From Acanthacorydalis orientalis (taxonomy: Eukaryota > Arthropoda > Insecta > Megaloptera > Corydalidae), in contig CM068315.1 of NCBI GenBank assembly GCA_034766995.1, positions 46,649,162 to 46,713,161 of the forward strand: a DNA stretch of 64,000 nucleotides. The letters are read 5' to 3'. The first letter of the stretch is position 1, and every line of letters begins with the position of its first letter. Position numbers and translations under genes: made by a program. Below are positions 11,436 to 24,514 of the stretch, in pieces. Below the pieces are notes generated by a model that was given only the letters and a program-made list of their open reading frames with translations, was not told where the DNA came from and made no database searches.

Positions 11436-11927
11436 TGGATATGCTCCTATCTATCAGGTTTTGAAAAGTGTCAATTTAAGCAAAGGAAAAAATGATTTTT
11501 ACAGTACATGCATGTGGTAATAAATAATGAAATCAGCATTATATTTTTCTATTTTATAATATACAAAGGAACACTATTTAAAAATTGTTGTCCTTTTATT
11601 TATTTTTTTTTACCAACAACAAAATTGCTCGATTTTTATTTCTAATTGATACTATTTTAGTAAAAACTTTGAGTCCATTCAACTGAAGTCATCAAAAAGT
11701 TTGCTAAATTGAAAATCGCTATACATACATTTTGTATCATCAGTCGTGTCAAATATCTTAAGTAAATCGTATTGTTAATATTTTTGTATGTATTACATGA
11801 CAAGAGAATTTTAGATATTATAGTTTGTTAAAAATAATTTGTATACGAAAAATAGATCATTCTATTGAAATGGCTTGTTAATTTATGACTTTGTAATAAT
11901 TAAAGCGATTTTCTTTTTCTTTTTCAG
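10912..11927. other. interval before the 11928 exon
   Basis: Intron-like, with (TA)n at 11382-11432. Nothing else recognised. Confidence 0.65.
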
Positions 11928-12121
11928 GCGATACATTAGAAGATGTATTAAGAAGAATAAACAGAAAGTACAAATGTTCGTCGTGTGATAAATTATATCG
12001 TAATCATAAATCATTTCTTAAACATATAGCCTCTTGTGGTCAATGTCCATATTGTCCCCTAGTTTCTGCAAATAAAGCTGCGATGTATGAACATATCGAT
12101 CGAGATCATAAATTACCGTAG
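11928..12121 (+). CDS. lola: short lola variable terminal exon with closely spaced fingers
   Basis: Acceptor ttctttttctttttcag ends at 11927; split codon gc, 63 codons, stop TAG. Finger 1 is C16, C19, H32, C36 (H-x3-C); finger 2 is C39, C42, H55, H60. Only two residues (GQ) separate the last ligand of finger 1 from the first Cys of finger 2, where its neighbours have about seven to ten. The lead of 15 residues is charged (TLEDVLRRINRKYK). Fewer than 70 codons, so it is easily missed. It has intact ligands, splice site and stop, and looks functional. A (TA)n array starts only a few bases after the stop. AATAAA is at 12376-12381. Confidence 0.87.
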
Positions 12122-12126
12122 ACATG

Positions 12127-12128
<2 letters not shown>

Positions 12129-12200
<72 letters not shown>
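12129..12200. repeat. (TA)n microsatellite in the 3' end of an exon
   Basis: About 36 TA units starting eight bases after the stop of the 11928 exon, so it should be transcribed in that isoform's 3' untranslated region. Confidence 0.93.
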
Positions 12201-12202
<2 letters not shown>

Positions 12203-12785
12203 CCATTTTTGCTCATTGAAATATGTTTTGTTTGATTGTGAAAACTTACTTTTCATTGTCTATGAGATCAGGTTTATATCAGTAGTTATTACTAATTTCA
12301 GTAAATTTTATTTCATATCACGTTTAAATTATTTATAATTCGTTTGATATAATACTAATTATAACGTATTTTTATAATAAATCCGTATTATTTTAAGGTA
12401 GAAACATTCGATCGTAAAATGAAAGCTTTGCAGCTCATTAAAATAGTTCCAGTTTTTATGTTAATAAATAATATTTAAGGAATTCATCACTTTTAAGTGA
12501 CTTTAGAATATTCCATTAGCTGATTAATGTATATTTAATTTTTTATTATAATTATTTACTATAACGATTGATACGAATAGATGTCTTAAATCATGTTTCA
12601 GGTATAACTTGTTAAACCCAATCAGAATAACTAATTTTAAAATATGTTTTTATTATTACTGTTTTGAGATGCCTGTTTATTTTTATTTGGTGTTCATTAA
12701 TTAATATTTTATATTTTTAACGTATTAGAATACTTTTTTAAGGAGATAATATTTATATATAAAAAGTAATATTTCAATTTTTATC

Positions 12786-12789
<4 letters not shown>

Positions 12790-12855
<66 letters not shown>
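12790..12855. repeat. (TA)n microsatellite
   Basis: About 33 TA units in intron-like DNA. Confidence 0.95.
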
Positions 12856-12858
<3 letters not shown>

Positions 12859-13879
12859 CGGTCGTTCAAATTATTTTTTGTAATAAATATGTCTCTTCAG
12901 TAATAACGAACGATATAAAAGTATTTTTTAAATTGAATTCATGAATTTCAAGCGAAATTCATCTACTTAATGTTTTCATATATGAACGAATCTGTTTTGT
13001 TTTTGTATTGAGTAATCAACATTTATAAAAAAATATTTTCATTGAAATATTTATTGTTATATTTGTTTCAGTATAGTTTATAAAAAGTTATTAGAAATAG
13101 TTTATTGTATTCTTTTTGTTATAGTTTGCAATTCAAATATAGTATTTTTTTAAAAAAATCTTTGTGAATCTTAATATCTACAAATAAAGTTAAGTGCCGT
13201 TATGGAATCATTTAACTAATGTTGGTTTCTGTTAGAGTTATAAGAATATCCATTTTTTTTAATAAAAAAAAATTAATAAATGGTTTTGAAATTTTAAATT
13301 ATTATTAGCAATCGTTTAAATTGAGTAAAAGTACGCAAGTTTTTTTATTTACACAACCCTTATTCGGTCGTCTTATTGACTCAAGGATAATAAATGAAAT
13401 GTATTCTTTTGATTCTTCAGATAAATGTAGTTATTTTATATTTTCAAAAATTCACTAATTACCAGTTTTTTAAAAGCAGTAAAGTTATATAGAAATATAC
13501 TATTTTTATCCTTATTTACATTGTAATTGATTTTTAGTATAACTTTTTTTAACAGATTGATATGAAAAAGTGTGTTTTTTTATTATTATTATTTCTATCA
13601 AAATAAGAATTTTATTTAAAAAAAAACCATGCAATAGATAACATCTATTGTGTGCTATTTGGCTTTGTAATAATTGAAAAACGTATACATATTGACATTT
13701 TAAAAAGAGTCACTGAATTCTTTAATGCTAATTATATTTAATATGAATAAATAATTATCTCAAAGAAATTGTATTATAGATAGTATTGTAAACAGTTTTC
13801 TATATAAATAAAATTATATTTATATAAAATATTCAGAAGTCGCGTGTATGTTTAAATATAACTAACAATTTTTTTCCAG

Positions 13880-14148
13880 ATATCTCACTACTATACACTT
13901 ACAAGTTGATGCGGGGTCAAGGTAAATTTGTTTGTAACGATTGTGGAAGAACATATCACCGTAATATAACACTTAATAGACATCGTCGTTTTGAATGTGG
14001 AAAGGAACCAACTTTGCAGTGTCCATTGTGCCCAAAAAAATGCGTGTATAAACAGAATTTAAAATTACATATGTCAATGAAACATGGGAACGCTGTTAAA
14101 AAAGATGATGCCCCCTTATCAGATTTTCCTGGGCCCGGCTTTTGTTAA
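13880..14148 (+). CDS. lola: lola variable terminal exon with proline-rich tail
   Basis: Acceptor aatttttttccag ends at 13879; split codon at, 88 codons, stop TAA. Finger 1 is C18, C21, H34, C39 within VCNDCGRTYHRN; finger 2 is C47, C50, H63, H68. Unlike most exons it continues 20 residues past finger 2, with a lysine/aspartate stretch and then Pro/Gly-rich residues (DFPGPGFC). The bases coding for that tail are clearly richer in G and C than the surroundings. The exon at 16722 is a dead copy of it. AATAAA is at 14443-14448. Confidence 0.93.
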
Positions 14149-15514
14149 AAAGTATTAATGACAAGTGCAGTTCTTATTTAATTATACTTTTTTTTAATTT
14201 ATCTTTTTATTATTTTACGACTGAATAAGAACACTACTTATATATTCTATGAAAAGGTTTATATTTGTATAATTATATTACAAGCTGTGCTGTAATATAA
14301 CTTGAAACAGTGTTAATAATGCCAAATAATATTTTTTCTTTTTGACATTTCAGATTATTTCATTGTTTAATTGATTTGGGTTCAGAATTTTAATATATTT
14401 TTGTAAATGTGTACAGATTTACTTTTTATATTAACTGTATTAAATAAATGCTCATGCAAATGAAAATAAATGCTCAAAACAATTAAAAATTATAAGCAGT
14501 AATTTAAATTATTTTGCTGAGAATTTATATATCATTTAGTTGGGTGTACATATTATGGATCAGTGGAACAAATCTGAATGTAATTTTGTATTCGAAATTT
14601 TTACATCAATATTTACTTTTGTTATATTTTAATTCTAGCGTTCGCTTTGCAAGGAATTAAAAATAACAAATATTAATTTTTATAAAAAGAAAGAGATACT
14701 CTTCTACACCGCTTCTATCCATTGTATTTAGAGTGAAAGTTTAAATTATTGCATTTATATTTTCAATATATTATAAATATATGTGCATTCCTGAGCTAGT
14801 ACAGGTGTATGTATTTAAATATGTCATAATTTGTATTCGTATTAATGACACATAAATGTTTGCAATACTTTTCATTTATAATTCATTTTCCTCTCGTACA
14901 GTGCAATGTACTCATTCATGAAGTACATTAAAATTAATTTATTAAAGTTTGTGTATTATATAGATATTATTTATAATTAATCATTTACGTTTACGAAAAG
15001 AAAAACTAAATTTTAAAAATGATTTGAAAGTTAAATTAAAAAAAAAACTTTTTTTCTTTAATATGTTACAAAATTACAATTGTATTTATAATTGTGTATT
15101 TACAATATGTAGACATAAGCGAAGAGCGTTATTAATTTTTTATTTTTGTAACTCAATGATGATCTTATTTTTATAAAATTGATAACGGTTAGTATTTTAA
15201 TTTAAAGTTTGAATGGATACGGTATATTTATTGATTTTTGAATGTATCAAATATATATTTTTTTGTCATTTTTAAACATATTTTTGCAGTAAGTCAACAT
15301 ATTTCTTTCTTGTTTTTGAGTTTTGTTGTTACTAATTATCAAATCTAAAAATGATGTATATAAATATTAAATATGCGTAACTATTATGAAAACAGGAAAG
15401 ATATTTTCCTCGAAGCTAGACCAGTTCTTTTTTGGAGACTGCATTTTTATTACAATGTTCTAATGAAAAAAAATGAATTATTAATACTATATGTCACTTT
15501 AAATTTGCATATAA

Positions 15515-15517
<3 letters not shown>

Positions 15518-15592
<75 letters not shown>
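15518..15592. repeat. (TA)n microsatellite
   Basis: About 37 TA units. Confidence 0.95.
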
Positions 15593-15597
<5 letters not shown>

Positions 15598-15971
15598 TAC
15601 ACAGTACAATTATGTGAAATAATCCAATCTATTATTTTATCTCAATCTGTTATTGACATGAAATGAAAAAAAATTTTGATATTATTTACACCTTCTAAAA
15701 TGTTTTATTTTTTTTCTGCATGGTTATATGTGTACATATATATATATATACACAATTGTCAATAGTGTTTATATTGACAAATCGGTATTTACATTCCTAT
15801 CATTCAATATCAAGCTTTGTATTAAATGAAAATGACAAATACACTATTTGTTTCTAAATACAAATTCCTTAGAAATATATTTCCTTTATAATGATTACTA
15901 GAAAAGTATGTTTATATTATAAGTAAATTATACTGAAATGAAACTTTCTACGCATACGTTTATATTTATAT

Positions 15972-16123
15972 ATCATTATCATTAGCCTCTATCAATCCAC
16001 TGCTGGATAAAGGCCTCTTTCATAATATTCTCTCTCTTTCTCTCTCTCTCTCTATATATATATCATTATTATCATCATCAGCCTCTATCAATCCATTGTT
16101 GGATAAAGGCCTCTTCCATGATT

Positions 16124-16127
<4 letters not shown>
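15972..16127. repeat. two copies of a dispersed-repeat motif in microsatellite context
   Basis: Copies at about 15972-16030 and 16062-16127 share atcattat...agcctctatcaatccac/ttg, then ttggataaaggcctctt and catgatt/cataat. A (CT)n tract separates them and (TA)n follows. The core (CCACTGCTGGATAAAGGCCTC) resembles a motif with TCATCA tails that I remember from many arthropod genomes, possibly the tail of a non-LTR element; that link is from memory only. Confidence 0.7.
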
Positions 16128-16193
<66 letters not shown>

Positions 16194-16721
16194 TATATAC
16201 ATATCGTTCATATTTATTGTATAATTTTAAAAAAATTGAAATCTCAAATTGTTTAATTTGTAGTTACGATATGATCGATAGTGTTGTATCAATATTTATT
16301 TTTATTTTATATTTTGAACGCAAATGTTACACGATTTTTTAAATATCCTTAAACTTCAAAATTTACATATTTGATGAAATTTAGATATAACTATTTCAAA
16401 CTTACATAAGTTATTGTTTACTAAACTGTTACAAATAAGGTTGCGATACTAAGTGGTCCATAATTGCATTATTTTAAGTATACAAAGTATTTGCTTGAAA
16501 ATATATGAATTGCTTATTAATAAGCTATTTTTTATCATATTAATAGAAAGTAGTTAGGATTTTTTCAGTACAAATTTGCTTAAATCGTATATTTATATAC
16601 ATAATGCAGTATTCAAACTCTATTTTCTGTCGTGAATTGTTTAATTTCCTCCGGTATAAAATTAAAGAATGTAGAAATTCATCGTCGTTCATCTCTTGAT
16701 GTGTATAGTCAAATTTTTCAG

Positions 16722-16978
16722 ATTCTTCATTTAATTCTCTACCGACGTACAAGTTAGCACGATGAGGTCAAAAGTCATTTGTTTGCGACATGTGTGGAAG
16801 AGCTTATCACCATCATATATCACTTAATAAATACCATTGTCTTGAATGCGGAAAAGAACCAATATTACAATGTTCACTGTGTTCATATAAATCAGTGGAT
16901 AGACATTAATTAGTTAAGCATATGGATGTTCACGGTCAAAATTGTCGTAAACCTCATACAAACATTCATTTTATTTAA
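16722..16978 (+). pseudogene. lola: dead lola exon (copy of 13880 exon)
   Basis: Copy of the exon at 13880, still with an in-phase acceptor (aaatttttcag, ends 16721; split codon at). The lead keeps TYKL and GQ; then FVCDMCGRAYHHHISLNK, LECGKEP and CSLCSYKSV align with the parent. Lesions: TGA at 16763 in the lead, TAA at 16907 inside finger 2, and the first His ligand of finger 1 moved or replaced (NKYHCLEC for NRHRRFEC). The frame is otherwise kept from acceptor to the final TAA at 16976, which suggests recent loss. The open frame on the opposite strand is a shadow. Confidence 0.88.
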
Positions 16979-19163
<2,185 letters not shown>

Positions 19164-19492
19164 CGTTATATCACGTTCGTAAGCAGACCATATTCGACAA
19201 ATCAAATCCCGATTATGGAAAAAGTGCATTTCAGGATCCATTATCGTTATCGCCTAAACCAATACAACGCCGTAACAGCATATATCATTTAGAAGATTAT
19301 TTAAATCCTGAATCATTACGATATGAATGCCCACAGTGTGATAAAGAATATAAAGCTCCCGATACTTTGAGAAAACATTTAAAGAATGTCTGTCGAAAAC
19401 CTCCACGTTTTAAGTGCCCTATTTGTTCTCATACATCTTATACGAAAAGTGGCCTTAATTATCATATGCGTAACTCCTGTCATTTTCGATAA
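19164..19492 (+). CDS. lola: lola variable terminal exon with long lead
   Basis: Acceptor ttgatttcag ends at 19163; split codon cg, 108 codons, stop TAA. A 54-residue lead precedes the fingers, with several Ser-Pro or Pro pairs (DPLSLSPKPIQRR) and an acidic patch (HLEDYLNPES). Finger 1 is C55, C58, H71, C76; finger 2 is C84, C87, H100, followed by C105 and H106, so its last ligand could be either. The linker RKPPRFK replaces the common GKEPxFQ. AATAAA is at 19644-19649. Confidence 0.93.
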
Positions 19493-19694
19493 TAGGTAAT
19501 GAATTATCAAGAAAAACAGTAAATATATTTTTATGAGTATGGTGATTACGTATGAAAAATATGGTTTTTCAGCAATATTGTTTCATTTTTTTTTACAATA
19601 TTTTATATATTAAAACAATTAACATATTTTGTACAAAATTATTAATAAAAGTATTTTAATCACGTCGCTGGTTTCATTAATGTCCTTTAGCTAT

Positions 19695-19763
<69 letters not shown>

Positions 19764-20417
19764 TAGATTCTCTAGTACTGGTGTGTTTTTGTACCGTGCG
19801 TTGTAAAGTACGGTTGTTTTCGCACAGTTAATATAATGCTCATATGTTTCTAGCCTAATTTATTTATATATTTGTAAAATTATATATAATCATGATCGAT
19901 GTTTATTACTAATTATATTCACATAAAAATTAATTAAAGAAGATGTAAATATAGGCTTGAAACAGACAACAATAAAAATTAAAAATAACAACGATAAATG
20001 TGAAAATATATTTAAAATATACATCATTCCAAAGATAAAATCTTGTTTAAAATTTAAAGTTGTTTTATTGTAAATATATAAAATACACAGACAATTTTAA
20101 GGAGAAATTTGCTCTTTGTGTAATATCGTCGTTATTTGCATCTCAATTATTTGAAGATATTCAGATGCATAAAAATATTTCGCGTTTCTTGTGAAGTTCA
20201 AAAGAAATAGCATGTAGTGTAGAAGTAAGAAATGAAAGTTGTAAGTTTTTTATTATTATTTTGACACATGTTCGTACATGAGATAATTTAATTTGAATGT
20301 AATTTTGTTGTGAGGAAATTAGAGTTCTATACATAAAATATATATGTATGTGTGTATGTATGTTTGTATGTATATAATATATAAAAGAGCATGTATAAGT
20401 ATGTATGTGTTTATGTG

Positions 20418-20468
<51 letters not shown>

Positions 20469-20702
20469 CTGATTGCACTTTAATTAAAAATGCATTGTTT
20501 AGTAATGAAAGTTAATAATAGATATAGAAAACCTCCAAAAATCTTGCTTTACTTATTCTTCTTTCATATAACAGTAACTACAGTGAGTTTTAACAATTAG
20601 TGTCAGGCCGTTTATGAATGTGTGATAAGGCATTCTTTATATAAATTGTAAATATAGTTAAAAATTAATCAGTGCCTAACAAGTATTTTTCTTCTGTTGT
20701 AG
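19493..20702. other. interval between exons 19164 and 20703
   Basis: (TA)n at 19700-19760 and 20420-20467, TATG-type repeats near 20340-20400. Nothing else seen. Confidence 0.65.
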
Positions 20703-21007
20703 ACATATATGATGATCAGATGATCATACTTCAGTCATCAGAAAGTTTCCAATCGTTTTATGAAAAAAACGTTAGTTTTAATACAATGGCGCCTCGACAA
20801 TGGTATACGCAAACCAAACCAAATTTGAGATTTCAGTGTAATAACTGCACAAAGTCTTATTTGAGAAAGCAACATTTGCAACGACATGTACAAGTCGAAT
20901 GTGGAAAACTCCCTAAAAATTGTTGTCCTTATTGTCCATTGAAATGTTACTATTATAGCGATTTGCTGAAACATTTACGTTGTAAACATAAAAATGTGTG
21001 TTTTTAG
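20703..21007 (+). CDS. lola: lola variable terminal exon, tandem duplicate copy A
   Basis: Acceptor tcttctgttgtag ends at 20702; split codon ac, 100 codons, stop TAG. The lead starts IYDDQMIILQ and runs 44 residues. Finger 1 is C45, C48, H61, C66 (KSYLRKQHLQRH, VECGKLP); finger 2 is C74, C77, H90, H95, preceded by an extra Cys and containing KCYYYSDLLKHLRCKH. The exon at 21842 is a close paralogue over its whole length and even across the splice site, so the two arose by duplication. The reverse strand of this stretch is also open by chance and is not coding. Confidence 0.94.
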
Positions 21008-21150
21008 ATAATTCCTATACTTTTTTTATACTGTCTATATTTTAAAATATATATGGAAGTGCTTAAATGAAGAGTTTTCTTTAATATTTTATTTTGTATT
21101 TTAATATTCCCAAAATCATACAATTGCCTGTTTATGTATGTCATATCACT

Positions 21151-21214
<64 letters not shown>

Positions 21215-21743
21215 CATTTATTGATATGGTTATTTAAGTTAATTGTTTTCTTTCTGGTAAAATCAAAGTCTTAAAGAAAAAAAATATCCATACATGAATT
21301 ATTCAAGATTTCACGAAAATATCAGGAATATTAAATGTACGCGATTTTATGTGATTGAGATGTACATGTATATTATTTGTTGTATTTTATAAGAAAAAAT
21401 CCATATTTTTGAATTGTGTACACGTGTAGCTCTTAATGGGTAAAATTTTTATAAAGTTAAGTCGATTTTTTTAATATACTGTATTATTTTTTGTGGTACA
21501 TAATTAACTATTGTTAAGTAAATCTTGTAACTACATTTTATTGTATATATATATATATATATACATACATAGATACAGATAGGGAGAGATTATTTATACT
21601 AATTTCATTTAATTCGAAATTTAATAAACGTCTTTTTGAAAAATCATGTACTTGAATAACGTATGTTTATATAAGATGTAATTTTGTTATTTCTTATTGG
21701 TAATTATTTTTAATTCGAAAGTAAAATTGTTACGTAGTTTGAA

Positions 21744-21775
<32 letters not shown>

Positions 21776-21841
21776 GTATGTATTTCTATTGTTTTATTTT
21801 TAGAAAAATGGTGAAAACTAATTAATTTTTTTCTGTTGTAG
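21008..21841. other. interval between the duplicate exons 20703 and 21842
   Basis: (TA)n at 21150-21212, 21544-21563 and 21745-21768. The last bases before the second exon (tttctgttgtag) match those before the first, so duplication included part of the intron. Confidence 0.65.
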
Positions 21842-22149
21842 ATATATATGATGATCAAATTATGATTCTACAGCCTACAGACAAATTAAATTTTTGCAAA
21901 AAAAAGATTAAAAATGACTTTATTACAAAGGTATCACAACAGTGGCAAATGCAATATTATCAAAATGTAAGGTTTCAGTGTAGTAATTGTGTCAAATCTT
22001 ATAAGAGAAAATATCATTTACAGCGTCATATGAAGGTCGAATGTGGAAAACTACCAAATAATTGCTGTTCTTACTGTTCATTTAGGTGTTACTATTATAA
22101 TGATTTGGTTAAACATCTCCGTTGTAAACATAAAAGTGTACAATTGTAA
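21842..22149 (+). CDS. lola: lola variable terminal exon, tandem duplicate copy B
   Basis: Paralogue of the exon 1.1 kb upstream. Acceptor tttctgttgtag ends at 21841; split codon at, 101 codons, stop TAA. The lead opens with IYDDQIMILQ like copy A, then diverges and is lysine-rich (CKKKIKNDF). Finger 1 is C46, C49, H62, C67; finger 2 is C75, C78, H91, H96 in RCYYYNDLVKHLRCKH. Differences lie mostly in the lead and in single finger positions, so the DNA preference may be similar. AATAAA is at 22186-22191, only 37 bases past the stop. Confidence 0.94.
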
Positions 22150-22343
22150 ATTCTTCTTATTTTTACTTAGTACAAATATAGCTCAAATAAAGAAGAATTG
22201 AATTATTTATTTATTTTTTGTTAAAATTCGTATTTGTGAATTTTAATGCATTTTGATTCTAAAATGATTTACCTTGTATACTTTTTTTTAAAAAAAGATT
22301 ACTTTTTTATACATCGTCTAACCCATATTTGAGATTCTGACTG

Positions 22344-22386
<43 letters not shown>

Positions 22387-22633
22387 TTATGTATATAAAT
22401 CATTTCAAGGTACGAAACATGAATAGTGTATTGTTATATAGTGAGTTGTAATGTTATGTTCTAAAATTCTTAAAATAAATAATATTTTTTATTAAGTAAT
22501 AAACATTTAAAGTTGAATGTATGAATAAACTGTGCTTTTTTATTTTTGTATATCATTTTAAATATTAAGTACTATTTTTTAATGTTAATCTTCTAGAGCT
22601 TTGATATGTTATACAGCAGGTGAAAACTACTAG

Positions 22634-22662
22634 AAATCGTATATAAAACTTATATACGATTT
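22634..22662. repeat. 13-base inverted repeat with 3-base loop
   Basis: aaatcgtatataa and ttatatacgattt flank aac. A short stable hairpin in the intron between the 21842 and 24141 exons; function unknown. Confidence 0.7.
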
Positions 22663-22869
22663 ATACTTATATAATATTTTTCTTTCAAAAATTAACTATA
22701 TGCAAATATGTTCGTTTTTATTAAGAATCAACTTTCGTGTATATAATGTTAAAAAAGTATATAATAAGAAACCTCGTTGATAATGAATTTGTATAGCATG
22801 TATTAGTTGTTCAAATTAATTCGGTGCCTTTTAAAAAAAAATAAATATTGGCGGAAAAATGGGATGTAT

Positions 22870-23060
22870 TTCAATCCACAAAATATCTCTTATTATTTTG
22901 TATAACTACTCCATCTGTCGGGTAAGTGACGAATCCCTTGTCGAAAAAAGATGGTGACTTTTGTCGATGAAGTAATGAATTTTCCGAATATTGAATGCCA
23001 AAAGTAAGCAATACCTAATATGCTGCTTTTCGGACACATGCTCATTACTGTTTTGTGAGG
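22870..23060 (-). mobile_element. mariner transposase fragment (C-terminal part)
   Basis: On the - strand, frames around 22910-22990 read IFFRQGIRHLPDRW, then, after small shifts, NNKRYFVD and a stop near 22882. This is the pattern FFRxGIRxLPxRW...NGxYF that ends mariner transposases. Upstream on that strand EKQHIRYC and NIRK may be the preceding segment. Frame changes and a missing catalytic core show it is dead. The stretch is less AT-rich than its surroundings. Confidence 0.58.
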
Positions 23061-23243
23061 TTATGCTAACTGCGTAGCCAAGATATATAGTGTTTTTAAA
23101 TGTTAAGGTTGGCACTTTAAAATCCCAAATCGACGAAAAATATTTTAATTTCAAACAGAGTATGATTGATTCGATTTAAAAGCATCGAATTATTTTTTAC
23201 ACCTTATATATAAAAGGAGTTTAATTTGTTTGATCTCTCTTTC

Positions 23244-23244
23244 T

Positions 23245-23311
<67 letters not shown>

Positions 23312-23322
23312 TGTGTGTGTAT

Positions 23323-23386
<64 letters not shown>
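23244..23386. repeat. (CA)(TA)(TG)(TA)(TG) compound microsatellite
   Basis: Alternating blocks of TA and TG units; the Tyr/Ile/Val/Cys open frames across it are artefacts. Confidence 0.95.
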
Positions 23387-23428
23387 ATGTTTTCTGGAAC
23401 CTTTGTTTTTTTACTGAGTTGTTTTCAG

Positions 23429-23517
23429 CTATAGTACTCCAATTCATCTGGTTGAATTACAATTATCAAATGAAAAGAACTTATTCAAAGGTTATGAAAA
23501 CGAGATGGAAACATTAA
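23429..23517 (+). pseudogene. possible eroded lola exon
   Basis: In-phase acceptor gttgttttcag (ends 23428) then 28 codons and TAA. NYNYQMKRTYSKVMKTRWKH keeps the core of a first finger (KRTYSK, basic helix, 12 residues to His) but both Cys are replaced (Tyr and Lys). Downstream, in the same frame, two stops precede a basic Cys-bearing string (YKRICRRKC) up to about 23570. It sits midway between two intact exons. Confidence 0.33.
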
Positions 23518-23812
23518 AACTGATTCACAGAAGAGAAACACTGGAAATATAAACGTATTTGTAGGCGTAAATGTAATAAAATAAATGTATAATTGTTTGA
23601 AAATATTGAAGTATTTATTATAATGTATACTTTGTTTATATTAATACATGTACATCAAGAAAATGGCAGTATTAAACTCTGCGTTTTTAATGTCTAAAAT
23701 TTAGAACAAATGAAGAAAATCCACAAGTATTACATATTTATTTGTAATAAGATTACTTATAAATCATAGCAGTAAGTCAATATATTTAACAAGTTGGTGT
23801 TGCAGAAACATC

Positions 23813-23880
23813 TCATTGTTAATATTAATAATGCTAATAGTATATTAATATTATATTAGCATTATTAATATTAACAATGA
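23813..23880. repeat. perfect 27-base inverted repeat (hairpin)
   Basis: Left arm 23813-23839 (tcattgttaatattaataat...) and right arm 23854-23880 are exact reverse complements, separated by 14 bases. The arms contain GCTAATA/TATTAGC, so this is not simple TA repeat. It lies in the intron 260 bases before the 24141 exon. Confidence 0.9.
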
Positions 23881-24140
23881 AATAGTATGATGAATAGTAT
23901 ATTTCACAAAATTAAATTATTTTTTTCTATACCCAGCAATAAATCTTCTTAAATTGTAAATTCAAGATCATATTACAGTGTTGTTTATGTAGACAAAACA
24001 AAAAAAATGATAATATAACTGTTGTATGTACGTCATTAAAAATCGCAATGTGATCTTTAGTAATAATATAATAACTAAATAGATCTTCTTCATAGTGTTT
24101 TAATATTATAAGAAGAGACCAATTATAGATTTTGTTATAG

Positions 24141-24358
24141 GTTATTCACCATTTTATGCTCGTCGATCAAAGTCAAATCGATTGAAGTTATTTCAATGTC
24201 CTGCATGCCATAAATCCTACACTAGAAGAGATAACATGCTTCGTCATCTGAATATTGAATGCGGAAAAGAGCCACAAATGTGTTGTACATTATGCAATTA
24301 TAAAACTTATCACAAGTGTTCACTTTTTAAACATTATAATAGTTTACATTCTCAATAA
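24141..24358 (+). CDS. lola: lola variable terminal exon (zinc-finger pair)
   Basis: Acceptor gattttgttatag ends at 24140; split codon gt, 71 codons, stop TAA. Finger 1 is C19, C22, H35, C40 (ACHKSYTRRDNMLRH, IECGKEP); finger 2 is C48, C51, H64, H69, preceded by an extra Cys47. The lead of 18 residues is basic (YARRSKSNRLK). A strong 27-base inverted repeat lies 260 bases upstream of the acceptor. The last finger residue is followed by only two residues before the stop. Confidence 0.93.
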
Positions 24359-24442
24359 AAACAATTATATAAGTAAATCAATGATCAAACATTTTTATTA
24401 CAGCTTGTTCTTTTTTTATAAAACATACTTTTTAGTATATTA

Positions 24443-24444
<2 letters not shown>

Positions 24445-24513
<69 letters not shown>
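24445..24513. repeat. (TA)n microsatellite
   Basis: About 30 units, 90 bases past the 24141 exon's stop. Confidence 0.95.

Positions 24514-24514
<1 letters not shown>

Larger units (their letters stand above)
12122..13879. other. interval between exons 11928 and 13880
   Basis: Two long (TA)n arrays (12129, 12790). Several tttcag sites (about 12601, 13071) lead at once to stops. Nothing else seen. Confidence 0.65.
14149..16721. other. interval between exon 13880 and pseudo-exon 16722
   Basis: (TA)n at 15518 and 15737, the two-copy repeat at 15972-16127, (CT)n near 16030 and (TA)n at 16128-16190. No intact exon. Confidence 0.65.
22150..24140. other. interval between exons 21842 and 24141
   Basis: (TA)n at 22346-22383, a hairpin at 22634, the mariner fragment, a compound microsatellite at 23244, the remnant at 23429 and the large inverted repeat at 23813. 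Confidence 0.65.

Noticed and set aside
16540..16752. 70-codon open frame on the - strand
   Set aside because: It overlaps the start of the dead exon at 16722 and has no recognisable domain.
20738..20974. 78-codon open frame on the - strand
   Set aside because: It is antisense to the finger exon at 20703 and lacks any motif; a shadow.
23104..23130. ttaaggttggcac as a mariner terminal repeat
   Set aside because: Its orientation does not fit the antisense transposase fragment next to it, so it was not used as an element end.
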